A stretch of 64,000 bases of DNA from JAXGPL01 sp040766985 (GCA_040766985.1 JAXGPL010000005.1:1-64000), one strand, 5' to 3'; shown: positions 9,711 to 19,116, counted from the stretch's first letter. Notes: generated by a model not told the origin, from the sequence alone. Numbers and translations are program-made.

Positions 9711-10643
9711 CTACATCACCAGGGCCATCAGGGCGTTCTGGGCGTGGAGCCGGTTCTCCGCCTCGTCGAACACGACGGAACGCGGCCCATCGATGACGGC
9801 CGCCTCGACCTCCTCGCCGCGGTGGGCGGGCAGGCAATGCATAAAGATCGCGCCCGGATTGGCCTGGGCCATCAGTTCGGGGGTCACCCGGTACGGCGCC
9901 AACGTGGCAAGCTTGCGCTCGCGGTCGGCATCCTGGCCCATGCTTACGAAAACGTCGGTGTAGACGATGTCGGCGCCGGCCACGGCCTGTGCGGCCGACT
10001 CGACGACGCCAACCTCCGCGCCGCTCGCCTTGCCGGCGGTGCGGGCGTAGGCCACGATCCCCTCGTCCGGCCTGAACCCGGCAGGGCTGGCGCAGACGAC
10101 GGACATGCCGAGCTTGGCTCCGCCAATCATGAGCGAATGGGTCATATTATTGCCGTCGCCGATGTATGCCAGCTTAAGGCCAGCGACACGGCCGAATTTC
10201 TCGTACACAGTCAGGAGGTCGGCCAAGACCTGGCACGGATGATACGCGTCGGTCAGGCCGTTGATCACCGGCACGGCGGCCCCGGCGGCGAGTTGTTCGA
10301 CGTCGCTCTGCTTATACGTCCGGATCATAATCCCGTCCACAAAGCGTGAGAGGACCCTGCCGGTGTCCTCGATGGTCTCGCCGCGGCCGAGTTGGAGATC
10401 GCTTGCCGAAAGGTACAGGGCATGGCCGCCGAGGTAGAACATCCCCGCCTCAAAGGAAACCCGCGTCCGAGTCGAAGGTTTGGTAAAGATCATCGCCAGC
10501 GTCCTGCCCTGAAGCGGCCGGTAGTCCTGGCCCATCTTGCGCACCATCTTGAGCTGCTCGGCGGTCTTGATCACCTGCCAGATCTGCTCTGGTGTCCAGT
10601 CCCTGAGGGTCAGAAGGTCCTTGCCCTTGAGATTGACTGCCAC
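9711..10643 (-). CDS. argF: Ornithine carbamoyltransferase
   Basis: The enzyme makes citrulline from ornithine and carbamoyl phosphate in arginine synthesis, or runs in reverse in arginine fermentation. The carbamoyl-phosphate loop is KPSTRTRVSFE. The ornithine-type motifs are YHPCQVLADLLT and FMHCLPAHRGEE. The length is 310 residues, normal for the family. A longer open frame exists upstream, but the GTG at 10643 has GGGAGGA at a spacing of 6 and gives the usual start AVNLKGKDLLTLRDW. It leads the long minus-strand run and is divergent from the GGDEF gene. No other arg genes are in view, so direction of use is undecided. Confidence 0.95.
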   Translation of the reverse strand: MAVNLKGKDLLTLRDWTPEQIWQVIKTAEQLKMVRKMGQDYRPLQGRTLAMIFTKPSTRTRVSFEAGMFYLGGHALYLSASDLQLGRGETIEDTGRVLSRFVDGIMIRTYKQSDVEQLAAGAAVPVINGLTDAYHPCQVLADLLTVYEKFGRVAGLKLAYIGDGNNMTHSLMIGGAKLGMSVVCASPAGFRPDEGIVAYARTAGKASGAEVGVVESAAQAVAGADIVYTDVFVSMGQDADRERKLATLAPYRVTPELMAQANPGAIFMHCLPAHRGEEVEAAVIDGPRSVVFDEAENRLHAQNALMALVM

Positions 10644-10844
10644 TCCAATTCCTCCCTGGAGGCCGCTCGGGAGAGCCCGCCCGGCGCGGCCTGTTGGTAC
10701 ATCATAACCAAGTTTACCCTGCGGCGGCCCTTCCCCTGCTGTCTTCCCGCAGGGGCGGCCCGTTCGCATGAAGGTTTGGCTTAAGATGTGTGGTAGTAAT
10801 GACGACACCAGCCGTATCAATGACCCGTCGCGGGAGGTGTCCAG

Positions 10845-11906
10845 ATGTTGACCGAGGTCGTGCGCGATGCCCTCACCGGCCTCCCTAACCTGATCGCCCT
10901 CGTCGACGAGATCCGCGAACTGCCCCCAGCGGGCCTGCTGGCGATGGCCGACCTTGTGGGTGTGGAGAAGATCAACCAGACCGAGGGCCGGCGCTGTGGC
11001 GACCGTGTCGTCCAGGCGTTCGCCGACTCGCTGCGCGAACTCGCCGCCAACTGCGATGACCGGTGCCAGCCCTACCGGCTCGGCGGCGACGAGTTCCTCA
11101 TTCACTTTCCGGAAACCGAAATCACCCACGCCCGTCACCACCACGCATTTCTCAAGCAGGCATTCAGTGCGAGGCTCGCAGCGGAGGAGTTACCGCCGGT
11201 CTCGTTCCGGTGGCAAACCTGCCGCTATCCGGCGCACGGGCAAACCCTCGCCCAACTCCTGTCGCGGCTGGAGATGGGGGCTTCCACCGGCGGAGAGGCC
11301 GGCGGCCCCGGCGAGGCCAACCGCTGGATCGAGGGGCTGCTGGGATGGTTCATCAGCCGCCTTGCCGAAACCGTCGACGCTCTCCGGCTGACCCGCGAGA
11401 TGGCCTACACCGACCCGGTGTCGGGGATGCCCAACCACCGGGCGGCGGAGGAACGCATCGACCGGCTGCTGGCGGAATACCAGGCCACGGGACAGCAGTT
11501 TTCGGTCCTGTTCATCGACGGCGACAATCTCAAGAGCTACAACGAACGGCTGGGATATGAACAGGGCAACGAGATGATCCGGATGCTCGGCGCCACGCTG
11601 GCCGGGCGCATTCGGTCGTCGGACCACATCAGCCGCTGGCTGTCGGGCGATGAATTCGTGGCCATCCTGCCAGATGTCGGCGCTGAGGACGCCTACGCCG
11701 TTGGCGACCGGTTACGCCAGGCGGTAGCAGTGGCGAGTGCAGCCTGGCCCCTTCCGGTTACGGTTTCCGTGGGGGTTGCCAACTGCCCCGCCGACGGCTG
11801 CCAGTTGACACAACTGCTGGCTGCCGCAACCGAGGCCAACTCCGTCGCCAAGCGGCGCGGCAAGAACCGGGTGGTGCGGGGGAGAGGAACCAAGGACTCA
11901 GGATGA
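10845..11906 (+). CDS. Cytosolic protein with two tandem GGDEF domains
   Basis: The 353-residue protein has two diguanylate-cyclase domains and nothing else. The first runs from DALTGLPN near residue 8 to LGGDEFLIHFPE near residue 85. The second runs from YTDPVSGMPNHRAAEERI near residue 187 to WLSGDEFVAILPD near residue 268, preceded by RSSD close to an inhibitory-site position. GGDEF enzymes make cyclic di-GMP. There is no transmembrane, PAS, GAF or receiver domain, so how it is regulated is unclear. The two domains may pair within one chain to form the active site. The ATG follows GGGAGG at a spacing of 7. Confidence 0.88.
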   Translation: MLTEVVRDALTGLPNLIALVDEIRELPPAGLLAMADLVGVEKINQTEGRRCGDRVVQAFADSLRELAANCDDRCQPYRLGGDEFLIHFPETEITHARHHHAFLKQAFSARLAAEELPPVSFRWQTCRYPAHGQTLAQLLSRLEMGASTGGEAGGPGEANRWIEGLLGWFISRLAETVDALRLTREMAYTDPVSGMPNHRAAEERIDRLLAEYQATGQQFSVLFIDGDNLKSYNERLGYEQGNEMIRMLGATLAGRIRSSDHISRWLSGDEFVAILPDVGAEDAYAVGDRLRQAVAVASAAWPLPVTVSVGVANCPADGCQLTQLLAAATEANSVAKRRGKNRVVRGRGTKDSG

Positions 11907-11912
11907 CGCAGG

Positions 11913-12743
11913 TTACGCTCCCTTAGCCCCGGAGCGTGGCGGGCCGGCGCCGGGCGTAGCTTGCCCCGGTCTATTGCCGCGAAGCACGGCCAGCATAGCA
12001 CCCACATCGTTGCCGAGGATGAAGTCCGCCCCTGCGTCAATCAGGCACTGCGTTGACCGCTCGTAGTCCCCCGACAGGTATGACCCATGGACAAGCTTGC
12101 CCGCCGCATGGATCGAGTCGGCCATGCTCTCGACCTCGGCCTCAGAGCAACAAGCGTCGATGCTAACACAATCGTGTCCGCCCTTGACGGCTTCGTTAAG
12201 CGCTCGCTCGTATTCACCAGGGCCCGGCATGCCGTCGTTGAGGGTAAAGCAGGTTGGGGAACACCGCTTAATGTGGTTGATGGCCGACAAGGGGCCGAAG
12301 AAGTGGCACTGGCCGGTCATCCCCCGGCGATCCACTTCATTGAGCAGCGCATCGAGGTCCGGCACCGCCAGCCCCTTGAGGTGCAGGACGATGATGACCG
12401 GCCGACGGGCGAAGCGGTCCAGCAACATGCCGAGCGACGGCAGCCTGCAATCGGTACGGCCGGCGAAGGTTTGGCCGAACCGGTGCTTGGACGCCGCCTC
12501 TAGCGTCGCGACCTCGGGCCAGGTCAGTTCGGCGATTACTCCGTGCCCGTTGGTCGTCCGGTCAAGTATCGGGTCGTGGCACAGCACGAATATCCCGTCG
12601 TGGGTCCGGCGAACGTCGGCCTCGATACCGCCAGCCCCTTCGGCGAAGGCCATCTCAAAGCCGAGCATCGTGTTCTCTGGGAACCTGTCAGAGTAGCCCC
12701 TGTGCCCCTCGACCACACACCAGGCCGGCATATTCCGGCTCAT
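11913..12743 (-). CDS. Glycerophosphodiester phosphodiesterase family protein
   Basis: GDPD enzymes cleave glycerophosphodiesters to glycerol-3-phosphate and an alcohol. GHRGYSDRFPENT with the catalytic His-Arg lies near residue 13, GIEADVRRTHDGIFVLCHDP near 40, and a C-terminal ADFILGNDVGAML follows. The usual Glu of the EIK strand appears as His (IIVLHLKG), so one metal ligand may differ. There is no signal peptide, so it is cytosolic. The ATG at 12743 lies 5 bases after the stop of the aldolase gene, implying a shared transcript. The terminal Gly/Pro-rich tail is not part of the fold. Confidence 0.85.
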   Translation of the reverse strand: MSRNMPAWCVVEGHRGYSDRFPENTMLGFEMAFAEGAGGIEADVRRTHDGIFVLCHDPILDRTTNGHGVIAELTWPEVATLEAASKHRFGQTFAGRTDCRLPSLGMLLDRFARRPVIIVLHLKGLAVPDLDALLNEVDRRGMTGQCHFFGPLSAINHIKRCSPTCFTLNDGMPGPGEYERALNEAVKGGHDCVSIDACCSEAEVESMADSIHAAGKLVHGSYLSGDYERSTQCLIDAGADFILGNDVGAMLAVLRGNRPGQATPGAGPPRSGAKGA

Positions 12744-12748
12744 GCCAG

Positions 12749-13365
12749 CTAACCGATCACCGGGAGCCTGCCCTCGGCATGCTGCCGCATCAGCAGCAGT
12801 ACCCGGCAGACTGATTCCAGGGAAAGCAGCGTGTTGGCGGCAGCCCGCAGAGTCGGCCCGGTTGCGAAGACGCCGTGGTGGGCAAGCAAAGCAATGTCGC
12901 TGCATGAGAGCGCCTTGCGCACCGCCTCACAAAGCCCCTCGGAACCGGCGGCGTAGTAGCCGATCCTCGGCACTGAGGCGAATGGTACAGCCTCTTCGGT
13001 CACGGGCTCGATCGGTAGCCCGAGAGTGGCGACGCCGATCGCGTGGGGCGGGTGGGCGTGGATGACCGTGCCAACATCGGTCCTTGATCGATAGACCGCA
13101 GCGTGCGCGGCCGCTTCCACCGAGGGGGTGAACCCCGCCGCACCCGCGATCATCCGCCCGGTAAGGTCGATGCAGACCATGTCCTCGGGGAAAAGCCCGC
13201 CTTTGAACTTCCCTCCCGGCGTGATCCATGTCGCCTCGACGCCGGGAATGCGTAGACTAAGGTTGCCGCCGAGTGCCGGAGGACGCCCGCAGCGTAGAGC
13301 TCGCGGGCCATGTTCGCGAGCCGCCCGCGCGGGTCGGTCGCGTCGAAGCTGATTGAGGTAGGCAC
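12749..13365 (-). CDS. Class II aldolase/adducin family protein, frame-broken
   Basis: This is a zinc-dependent class II aldolase of the fuculose/rhamnulose-phosphate type, about 205 residues after repair. The N-terminus SFDATDPRGRLANMARELYAAG is in one frame and GGNLSLRIPG, TWITPGGKFKG, VIHAHPPHAIG and ALLAHHGVFATG are in another. The His of HAHPPH and the later His are the expected zinc ligands. The frame change is near 13270, where relatives read GTGGNLS. The GTG start at 13365 follows AGGAGGCG at a spacing of 6. It is divergent from glyA and upstream of the GDPD gene. The sugar-phosphate substrate is unknown. Confidence 0.8.
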
Positions 13366-13609
13366 GCAAATCGCCTCCTGCTCCCTGGGGTCGGGGGTCT
13401 GCCTTCGGCTCAGGGCGGCGCAAGTCCTGCGCCAAGCAGCCCTCCCTGCCGCCGCGTGCGACATCGCCGCAGTTCCGGCCCCGGGTAAAGATAGGACATC
13501 GCCTGCTGACGTCGAAAGTTTTGAGGTGCGAACCGCGCCGCGGATGCGGCGGGTTTGCGCCACGTGCAACAGTGCCGGGGCAAATGCCCCGATGGATGGA
13601 GGTCTGTTG

Positions 13610-14848
13610 ATGCTGGAGAACGTACGCCGTATCGACCCGGAACTCGCCGACGCTCTGGCGGGCGAGCTTAACCGGCAGAGAGAGAAGATCGAGCTGATCG
13701 CATCGGAGAACTTCGTGAGCCGCGCCGTGCTCGAGGCGCAGGGATCGGTCCTGACCAACAAGTACGCTGAGGGGTACCCCGGCAAGCGCTACTACGGCGG
13801 TTGCGAGTGGGTAGACGTCGCCGAACGGCTGGCGATCGACCGCGCCAAGCAGTTGTTTGGGGCTGAACACGTCAATGTCCAGCCGCACGCCGGGGCGCCT
13901 GCCAACACTGCGGTATACTTCGCATTTCTAAAGCCCGGCGACACGGTCCTGGGCATGAACCTGAGCCACGGTGGCCACTTAACCCACGGCCACCCGCTCA
14001 ACTACTCGGGCATCTACTACAACTTCGTGCCCTACGGCGTCCGTCAAGACACCGAGCGCATCGACTACGACGCGCTGGCGCAGTTGGCCGGCGAGCACAA
14101 GCCCAAGATGATCGTCGTCGGCGCGAGCGCTTACCCGCGGACCATCGACTTTGAGCGGATGGGGCGGATCGCAGCGGAAACCGGCGCGATGCTGATGGTT
14201 GACATGGCCCACATCGCGGGCCTCGTTGCAGCGGGACTGCATCCCAACCCGGTGCCGTACGCGGATTTCGTGACCACGACAACCCACAAGACCCTGCGGG
14301 GCCCCCGCGGCGGCATGATCCTGTGCAGGGAGAAGTACGCCAAAGAGATCGACCGCGCCGTCTTTCCCGGTCTCCAAGGCGGCCCGCTGATGCACATCAT
14401 CGCGGCCAAGGCGGTGGCGTTTAGGGAGGCTCTGTCGCCCGAATTCAAGGCCTACCAGGGGCAGATCGTCAAAAACGCGGCTGCGCTTGCGGCGGCGTTG
14501 GAGACCGAGGGTTTCCGGTTGGTGTCCGGTGGCACGGACAACCACCTGATGCTGGTCGACCTGCGCGGTCGCGGCATGAATGGCCGTCAGGCCGAAAAGC
14601 TGCTCGACAAGTGCAGCATCACGGTCAACAAGAACACAATCCCGTTCGACCCGGAGCCGCCCATGAGGACCAGCGGCTTGCGCCTCGGCACCCCGGCCGT
14701 CACCACGCGCGGCATGAAAGAGCCGGCGATTGCGGAGATCGCTCGCCTGATCGCAGGCGCGATCGGCGGCAAGCCCAAAGAGGAGATCCAGGCGGGGGTT
14801 GCGGCGCTGCTGCAGCAATACCCGCTGTATCCGGGGCTGGAGTACTAG
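13610..14848 (+). CDS. glyA: Serine hydroxymethyltransferase
   Basis: GlyA interconverts serine and glycine with tetrahydrofolate and PLP. The PLP lysine is in VTTTTHKTLRGPRGGMI. Other signatures are ELIASENFVSRAVLEAQGS, TNKYAEGYPGKRYYGGCE, VDMAHIAGLVAAG and TSGLRLGTPAVTTRGM. The length of 412 residues is normal. The frame is open further upstream, but the ATG at 13610 has GGAGG at a spacing of 7 and gives the family start MLENVRRIDPELADAL. Together with the Tdh gene in this window it would channel threonine and serine through glycine. A GGGGC-AAAT-GCCCC hairpin lies about 25 bases before the start. Confidence 0.97.
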   Translation: MLENVRRIDPELADALAGELNRQREKIELIASENFVSRAVLEAQGSVLTNKYAEGYPGKRYYGGCEWVDVAERLAIDRAKQLFGAEHVNVQPHAGAPANTAVYFAFLKPGDTVLGMNLSHGGHLTHGHPLNYSGIYYNFVPYGVRQDTERIDYDALAQLAGEHKPKMIVVGASAYPRTIDFERMGRIAAETGAMLMVDMAHIAGLVAAGLHPNPVPYADFVTTTTHKTLRGPRGGMILCREKYAKEIDRAVFPGLQGGPLMHIIAAKAVAFREALSPEFKAYQGQIVKNAAALAAALETEGFRLVSGGTDNHLMLVDLRGRGMNGRQAEKLLDKCSITVNKNTIPFDPEPPMRTSGLRLGTPAVTTRGMKEPAIAEIARLIAGAIGGKPKEEIQAGVAALLQQYPLYPGLEY

Positions 14849-14931
14849 GTCTACTGGGCCACAGCTACGCTGGGTGATCACGCCCGGCCCGTCGCATGAT
14901 GCGGTGGGCCGGGCTTCGTTGTGGCCGCCGC

Positions 14932-15001
14932 GACCAGAGGGCCGGGCTCGATGCGGCGCCCGCGGGGACCAGAGGGCCGGGCTCGATGCGGCACCCGCGG
15001 G
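14932..15001. repeat. 35-bp tandem direct repeat, two copies
   Basis: Two adjacent 35-base units, 14932-14966 and 14967-15001, begin GACCAGAGGGCCGGGCTCG and differ at one base. They sit just downstream of glyA and upstream of a second repeat block. Confidence 0.85.
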
Positions 15002-15002
15002 A

Positions 15003-15214
15003 CCTATGTGGCAATGTGCTACATGGCTTGGCGGCCTGCGATGCAGAAAGAGCCGCAGCCGCCGCGGCCTGTGTGGCATTATGCACCATAGCCGGCCCCA
15101 CACACGGGCCTACGTGGCAAGATGCCTCATATCCCGCCCCGGGTATGTGGCAGAAGAAGCCGCAGCCGCCGCGGCCTGTGTGGCATTCTGCACCATAGCC
15201 GGCCCGCAACACCG
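15003..15214. repeat. 106-bp tandem repeat, two imperfect copies with nested GTGGCA units
   Basis: Copies start near 15003 and 15109. They share AGCCGCAGCCGCCGCGGCC followed by a unit of the form TGTGGCATTATGCACCATAG. Inside each copy a shorter motif, YRTGGCA-N3-TGC-N2-CAT, recurs, giving about five occurrences at 15006, 15071, 15112, 15146 and 15178. GCAT-T-ATGC within the unit can form a small hairpin. Confidence 0.8.
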
Positions 15215-15371
15215 GCCCCGCCTATCCCCCTTCCCCCCAAGACCCTGCACGCCGGCCGCACCGGGTTTCTTCGTTGCCCGAAAGGGAACCACTACCGGCG
15301 GAGCGAACCCAAAAAACCAAATGAGGTCGATTTTCCCACCTGAAACCGCGACAACGGAGGAGTGTGAGTAC

Positions 15372-17879
15372 GTGCCAATCCCAACCCCGCAGGAGCATTA
15401 CGGTTTCCAGCTAGGGTCGGACCGCAAACTCGCGCGGTGGCCGGCCATCGTGGATTACTTCGACAAGCTCGGCGCCGCTGGCACAGGCCGCATAAAGGTC
15501 GATCGACTCGGCGAGACGACCGAGGGCCGACCGTTCATCAGCGCGGTGATCACATCCGAGGCCAACATGGCCCGCCTGGAGGAGTTGCGGCAGATCCACT
15601 GCCGGCTCGCGGACCCGCGCGGGCTAGCCGAAGACGAGGCCGCCCGCCTTCTTGCCGAAGCCAGGTCGGTCGTGATGATCTCCTGCAGCATCCACGCTTC
15701 GGAGGTCGGCGGTACGCAGATGTCGTCCGAACTGGCCTACGAGCTCGTGACGGGCACCGACGAAGTCACCAAACAGGTCCTTGACAACGTGATCTTCGTT
15801 TTCGTCCCGTCCCTCACCCCGGACGGCCTGGAGATGGTCGCCGATTACTACGAGTCGACGCTCGGCAAGCCCTGGGAGGGCGGGCAGATGCCGTGGCTTT
15901 ATCACAAGTACGTCGGCCACGACAACAACCGCGACTGGTTCATGCTCACCCAGGTCGAAAACCAGTTGGCCATCGAAAAGGTCCAGAACGTCTGGCACCC
16001 GATGATCGTGTTTGACCAGCACCAGATGTGGTCGAATAGCTTCCGGTTCTTTCTGCCGCCGTACATCGACCCCTTCGATCCCAACGTCGACCCGCTGATG
16101 CAGCATGAGACCACAGTCGTCGGCTCCGCGATGATCATGGACCTGCTCGCTGCTGGCAAGTACGGTGTAACGCACAGCATCATCTTTGACTGCTTCTCCC
16201 CGTCGCGCGCCTATCAGCACTACCACGGCGGCATCCGGATCCTGTCGGAATGCGCATCGGTCAAGACGGCGACGCCGATTGAGGTGGCCTTCAACGAGAT
16301 GGAGGGGGCCCGCGACGGCTCCGACCCCAAGGTCGCGTCGCTCGCGCACCCCATCCCGTGGCCGGGCGGCACCTGGCGGCTGCGCGACATCGTCGAGTAC
16401 GACAAGATTTCGGCGTGGGCGTGCCTCAAACACGCCGCCCGCTACCGCGACATGTGGGTGGGCAACTTTTATAAGGTGAGCAAGAACGGGCTCGCCCTGC
16501 GCAAACCCTATGCTTACGTCGTCCCGGCCACCCAGATTGACCCCGTTACTGCGTACGAGATGCTTGACACGCTGCACAAGGGTATGGTGGAGATCCACCG
16601 CGCGAAAGCCCCGTTCACAGCCGACGGTGTGACGTACCCTGCCGGAACCTACGTCATTCCGATGGCCCAACCGTACGCGCGATACGCCAAGACGCTGCTT
16701 GAGCGGCAGACGTATCCGGATCTCCGGCAATTTCCGGGCGGCCCGCCGAAGCCGCCGTACGACATCACAGCCCAGACCCTGCCACTGCAGATGAACGTCA
16801 CGTGCGTCGAGGTCGCGCAGCCCTTCGACGCTGAACTCGAGGACGCCGCCCCGCCCAAGATGCCCGTGGCGCTTGAGCCGGGCGCCGTGAAGAAGCTCTC
16901 CGCCGAGCACGGCTACGTTATGTGTCCGGCGATGAATGCGTCGTTCAAAGCGGTATTCCAGTTGCTCGACGCCGGTTTCGAGGTTCTTCGGACCTGCGGC
17001 CCCGCCGGCCCCGAGGGCCATGAGCTGGCCGGCGTATTCTATATGCCGCAGCAAGAAGGGCTCGCCGAGGCGCTCGACGAGTTGGCCCAGCGGTACGGGT
17101 TGCGTATCGGGGATGCCCTTGAAGATCAGGTCACGGACACCACGATGATGCTCCTGCGCCAGCCCAGGGTTGGTATGTACCGCAGCTATGCCGCGACGGC
17201 CGACGAAGGCTGGACGAGGTTCATCTTCGACGACTACGGGGTCCCCTACTCCACTCTCTACGACCACGATGTTAGAGCGGGGGATTTGCGGTCGCGCTTC
17301 GACACAATCATCCTGCCAGGCCAGAGTGCGTCGCAGATTTCAACGGGCATGCCGGCAGGGAGCGCCGCCCCCAAGTACACGGGCGGCCTTGGCGAAACCG
17401 GCCGCGCCGCACTACGCGACTTCGTCGAGGGTGGCGGTACGCTGGTCTGCCTCGGCCCCGCGTGTGACTGGGCAATCGAATCGCTCGGCCTCAGAGTCAA
17501 GAACGTCCTCAAGGACCTCAGACCGGAAGAGTTCTATCTGCCCGGGTCGATGCTCAAGGCGATGATGGACACGACGCACCCGGTGGCTTACGGCATGGCC
17601 CAGGAATCGGTGGTCCTGCACGTCGCCTCGCCGGCGTTCGCGGTGGACGACGGTTTCGTCGTCGGCCGTTACGCCCCGGCCGATGTCCTCCAGTCCGGCT
17701 GGGTGTTGGGCGAAAAGCATATCCAGGACCGCGCCTGTGTCGTCGAGGTGCCGCACGGCAACGGCAGCGTTATCCTGCTGGGCCCAAGGGTCCAGTTCCG
17801 GGCGCAGACAAGGGGCGCGTACAAGCTGCTGTTCAACTCGATCCTGCTTGGATCGTCAGACGAGGTGATTGTGGAGTGA
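15372..17879 (+). CDS. M14-type zinc carboxypeptidase-like protein
   Basis: The 835-residue product belongs to a long M14-like peptidase family. A zinc site HxxE is visible as SCSIHASEVGGTQ near residue 108. It is followed by FVPSLTPDGLEM, GHDNNRDWFMLTQVE with the substrate-binding Asn-Arg, and VFDQHQMW carrying a candidate third zinc ligand. A C-terminal half with a glutamine-amidotransferase-like LPGQSASQISTG and LRDFVEGGGTLVCLG follows, as in relatives. There is no signal peptide. The GTG at 15372 with GGAGG 10 bases upstream gives the start VPIPTPQEHYGF typical of this family. It overlaps the next gene by 4 bases, so the two are co-translated. Confidence 0.8.
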   Translation: MPIPTPQEHYGFQLGSDRKLARWPAIVDYFDKLGAAGTGRIKVDRLGETTEGRPFISAVITSEANMARLEELRQIHCRLADPRGLAEDEAARLLAEARSVVMISCSIHASEVGGTQMSSELAYELVTGTDEVTKQVLDNVIFVFVPSLTPDGLEMVADYYESTLGKPWEGGQMPWLYHKYVGHDNNRDWFMLTQVENQLAIEKVQNVWHPMIVFDQHQMWSNSFRFFLPPYIDPFDPNVDPLMQHETTVVGSAMIMDLLAAGKYGVTHSIIFDCFSPSRAYQHYHGGIRILSECASVKTATPIEVAFNEMEGARDGSDPKVASLAHPIPWPGGTWRLRDIVEYDKISAWACLKHAARYRDMWVGNFYKVSKNGLALRKPYAYVVPATQIDPVTAYEMLDTLHKGMVEIHRAKAPFTADGVTYPAGTYVIPMAQPYARYAKTLLERQTYPDLRQFPGGPPKPPYDITAQTLPLQMNVTCVEVAQPFDAELEDAAPPKMPVALEPGAVKKLSAEHGYVMCPAMNASFKAVFQLLDAGFEVLRTCGPAGPEGHELAGVFYMPQQEGLAEALDELAQRYGLRIGDALEDQVTDTTMMLLRQPRVGMYRSYAATADEGWTRFIFDDYGVPYSTLYDHDVRAGDLRSRFDTIILPGQSASQISTGMPAGSAAPKYTGGLGETGRAALRDFVEGGGTLVCLGPACDWAIESLGLRVKNVLKDLRPEEFYLPGSMLKAMMDTTHPVAYGMAQESVVLHVASPAFAVDDGFVVGRYAPADVLQSGWVLGEKHIQDRACVVEVPHGNGSVILLGPRVQFRAQTRGAYKLLFNSILLGSSDEVIVE

Positions 17880-19072
17880 CTCCAAGAGACCTAGCGAAGG
17901 AATATGACGCGAAGGCTAAGCACCTGCTGGAGCTGCCCGAGGTAAAGAGGGCGTTCGCCGCCCTTGAGGCTTCGGTGGGAAAAGTGGTGGCCGACACCAT
18001 CAGAATCACCGAGGTCGAGGCGCCGCCGTTCAAGGAAGACGAGCGGGCAACCCTGGTGGCCGCGATGATGCGCGAAGTCGGGCTCCAAGAAGTGCATGTC
18101 GATAGCGCCAAGAACGCAGTCGGGATCATCAAAGGCAAGGGCACAAAGGAGAAGGCGGTTATCCTCGCTGCGCACATCGATACTGTGTTCCCTGCCGGGA
18201 CCAACGTCAAGGTGAGCCGCGAGGGCAACATCCTTCGCGCCCCCGGGTGTGGAGACAATTCTTCGAGCGTCGCGGCCCTGCTCAACGTCGCACGCGTCCT
18301 GATCGAAGGCGGCTTTACGCTGCCACGTGACGTAATCATCGCCGGCGACGCCGGCGAGGAGGGGTTGGGCGACCTATCGGGGATGAAGGCGCTGATGAAC
18401 GCCTACCGGGATCGGGTCGAGTACGCCCTCCCGGTTGACGGGGGCCTCGGCGCGGTGATTCACGCGGGCGTAGGCAGCCGGCGGATCAAAGTGACCACGC
18501 ACAGCCCCGGCGGCCACAGCTATGGCGCGTTTGGCGTCCCCAGCGCGGTCCACGGTCTCGGCAGGATGATCGCCAACATCGCGGATATCGAGGTCCCCAG
18601 CAGACCCAGGACCACTTACACCGTCGGCGTCATCGGCGGCGGCACTTCGGTGAACACGATCGCCGGCGAGGCGTGGATGCTGGTCGATATGCGGTCGGAG
18701 TCCGCCGAAGAGCTGGCTAAGCTCGAAGCCAAGGTGCGCGCGGGCATCGATGACGGGGCCAAGCGCGGCGACGTCACCTACGAGATCCAGGTCGTCGGCG
18801 ACCGCCCGGCCGGTTCGATTCCGATCGAGAGCGAACTGCCGCAGATGGTGCTCGCAGTCAACCGTGCCCTCGGCATCGAATCCTACGCCGAGGCAAGCAG
18901 CACCGACGCCAACGTCCCGCTGGGGATGGGCATCCAGGCGGTAACCGTCGGTATCAAGCGCGGAGGCGACGCCCACCGCCTGACCGACTACTGCGAGATC
19001 GATTCGTTCCTGCCCGGCATGAAAACCGTCCTGCTGAGCATCCTGATGGCCGCAGGCTACGGCGGGCAATAG
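17876..19072 (+). CDS. M20 family metallopeptidase
   Basis: The 398-residue protein is an intact M20 peptidase of the PepT or ArgE type. Metal motifs are AAHIDTVFPAG near residue 100, GCGDNSSSVAALL near 125 with the bridging Asp, the catalytic Glu pair in AGDAGEEGLGD near 160, and the Asp of LPVDGGLG. HSPGGHSYGAFG marks the lid/dimerisation domain. It probably removes N-terminal residues from small peptides in the cytosol. Its GTG start overlaps the stop of the M14-type gene (GTGA). Unlike the M20-like protein at 440, all catalytic residues are present. Confidence 0.88.
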   Translation: MTPRDLAKEYDAKAKHLLELPEVKRAFAALEASVGKVVADTIRITEVEAPPFKEDERATLVAAMMREVGLQEVHVDSAKNAVGIIKGKGTKEKAVILAAHIDTVFPAGTNVKVSREGNILRAPGCGDNSSSVAALLNVARVLIEGGFTLPRDVIIAGDAGEEGLGDLSGMKALMNAYRDRVEYALPVDGGLGAVIHAGVGSRRIKVTTHSPGGHSYGAFGVPSAVHGLGRMIANIADIEVPSRPRTTYTVGVIGGGTSVNTIAGEAWMLVDMRSESAEELAKLEAKVRAGIDDGAKRGDVTYEIQVVGDRPAGSIPIESELPQMVLAVNRALGIESYAEASSTDANVPLGMGIQAVTVGIKRGGDAHRLTDYCEIDSFLPGMKTVLLSILMAAGYGGQ

Positions 19073-19116
19073 AGGACCGGAGGCGTACAACGTACGGGCG
19101 GGTTCCGGCAACCCGG

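Larger units (their letters stand above)
14849..15371. other. Repeat-rich intergenic region between glyA and the M14 gene
   Basis: This 523-base gap contains no gene I can support, although one frame is open through most of it in phase with the M14 gene. The bulk is two tandem repeat blocks, listed separately, with many GTGGCA and GCCGCGGC motifs. A strong GGAGG at 15356 precedes the M14 start. No clear sigma-70 promoter is seen. Confidence 0.6.

Noticed and set aside
9711..11144. Extended ornithine carbamoyltransferase frame starting at 11144
   Set aside because: The extra 167 codons overlap the GGDEF gene antisense, while the GTG at 10643 has an ideal ribosome site and the family N-terminus.
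13366..13609. ZTP, glycine or THF riboswitch ahead of glyA
   Set aside because: I looked for the conserved CCGCCUGGGC-type and other core motifs and did not find them. Only a small GGGGC/GCCCC hairpin is visible.
14932..15214. CRISPR array
   Set aside because: Repeats are directly adjacent or have similar, not unique, spacers, the unit lengths are wrong, and no cas gene is in the window.
14799..15371. N-terminal extension of the M14-type protein through the repeat region
   Set aside because: The frame is open, but the peptide is repeat-derived Cys/Ala-rich sequence and the family N-terminus begins at the GTG at 15372 with a strong ribosome site.
15624..17267. 547-codon minus-strand open frame
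   Set aside because: It lies wholly antisense to the M14-type gene, which has clear motifs; no protein family features are present in the antisense product.
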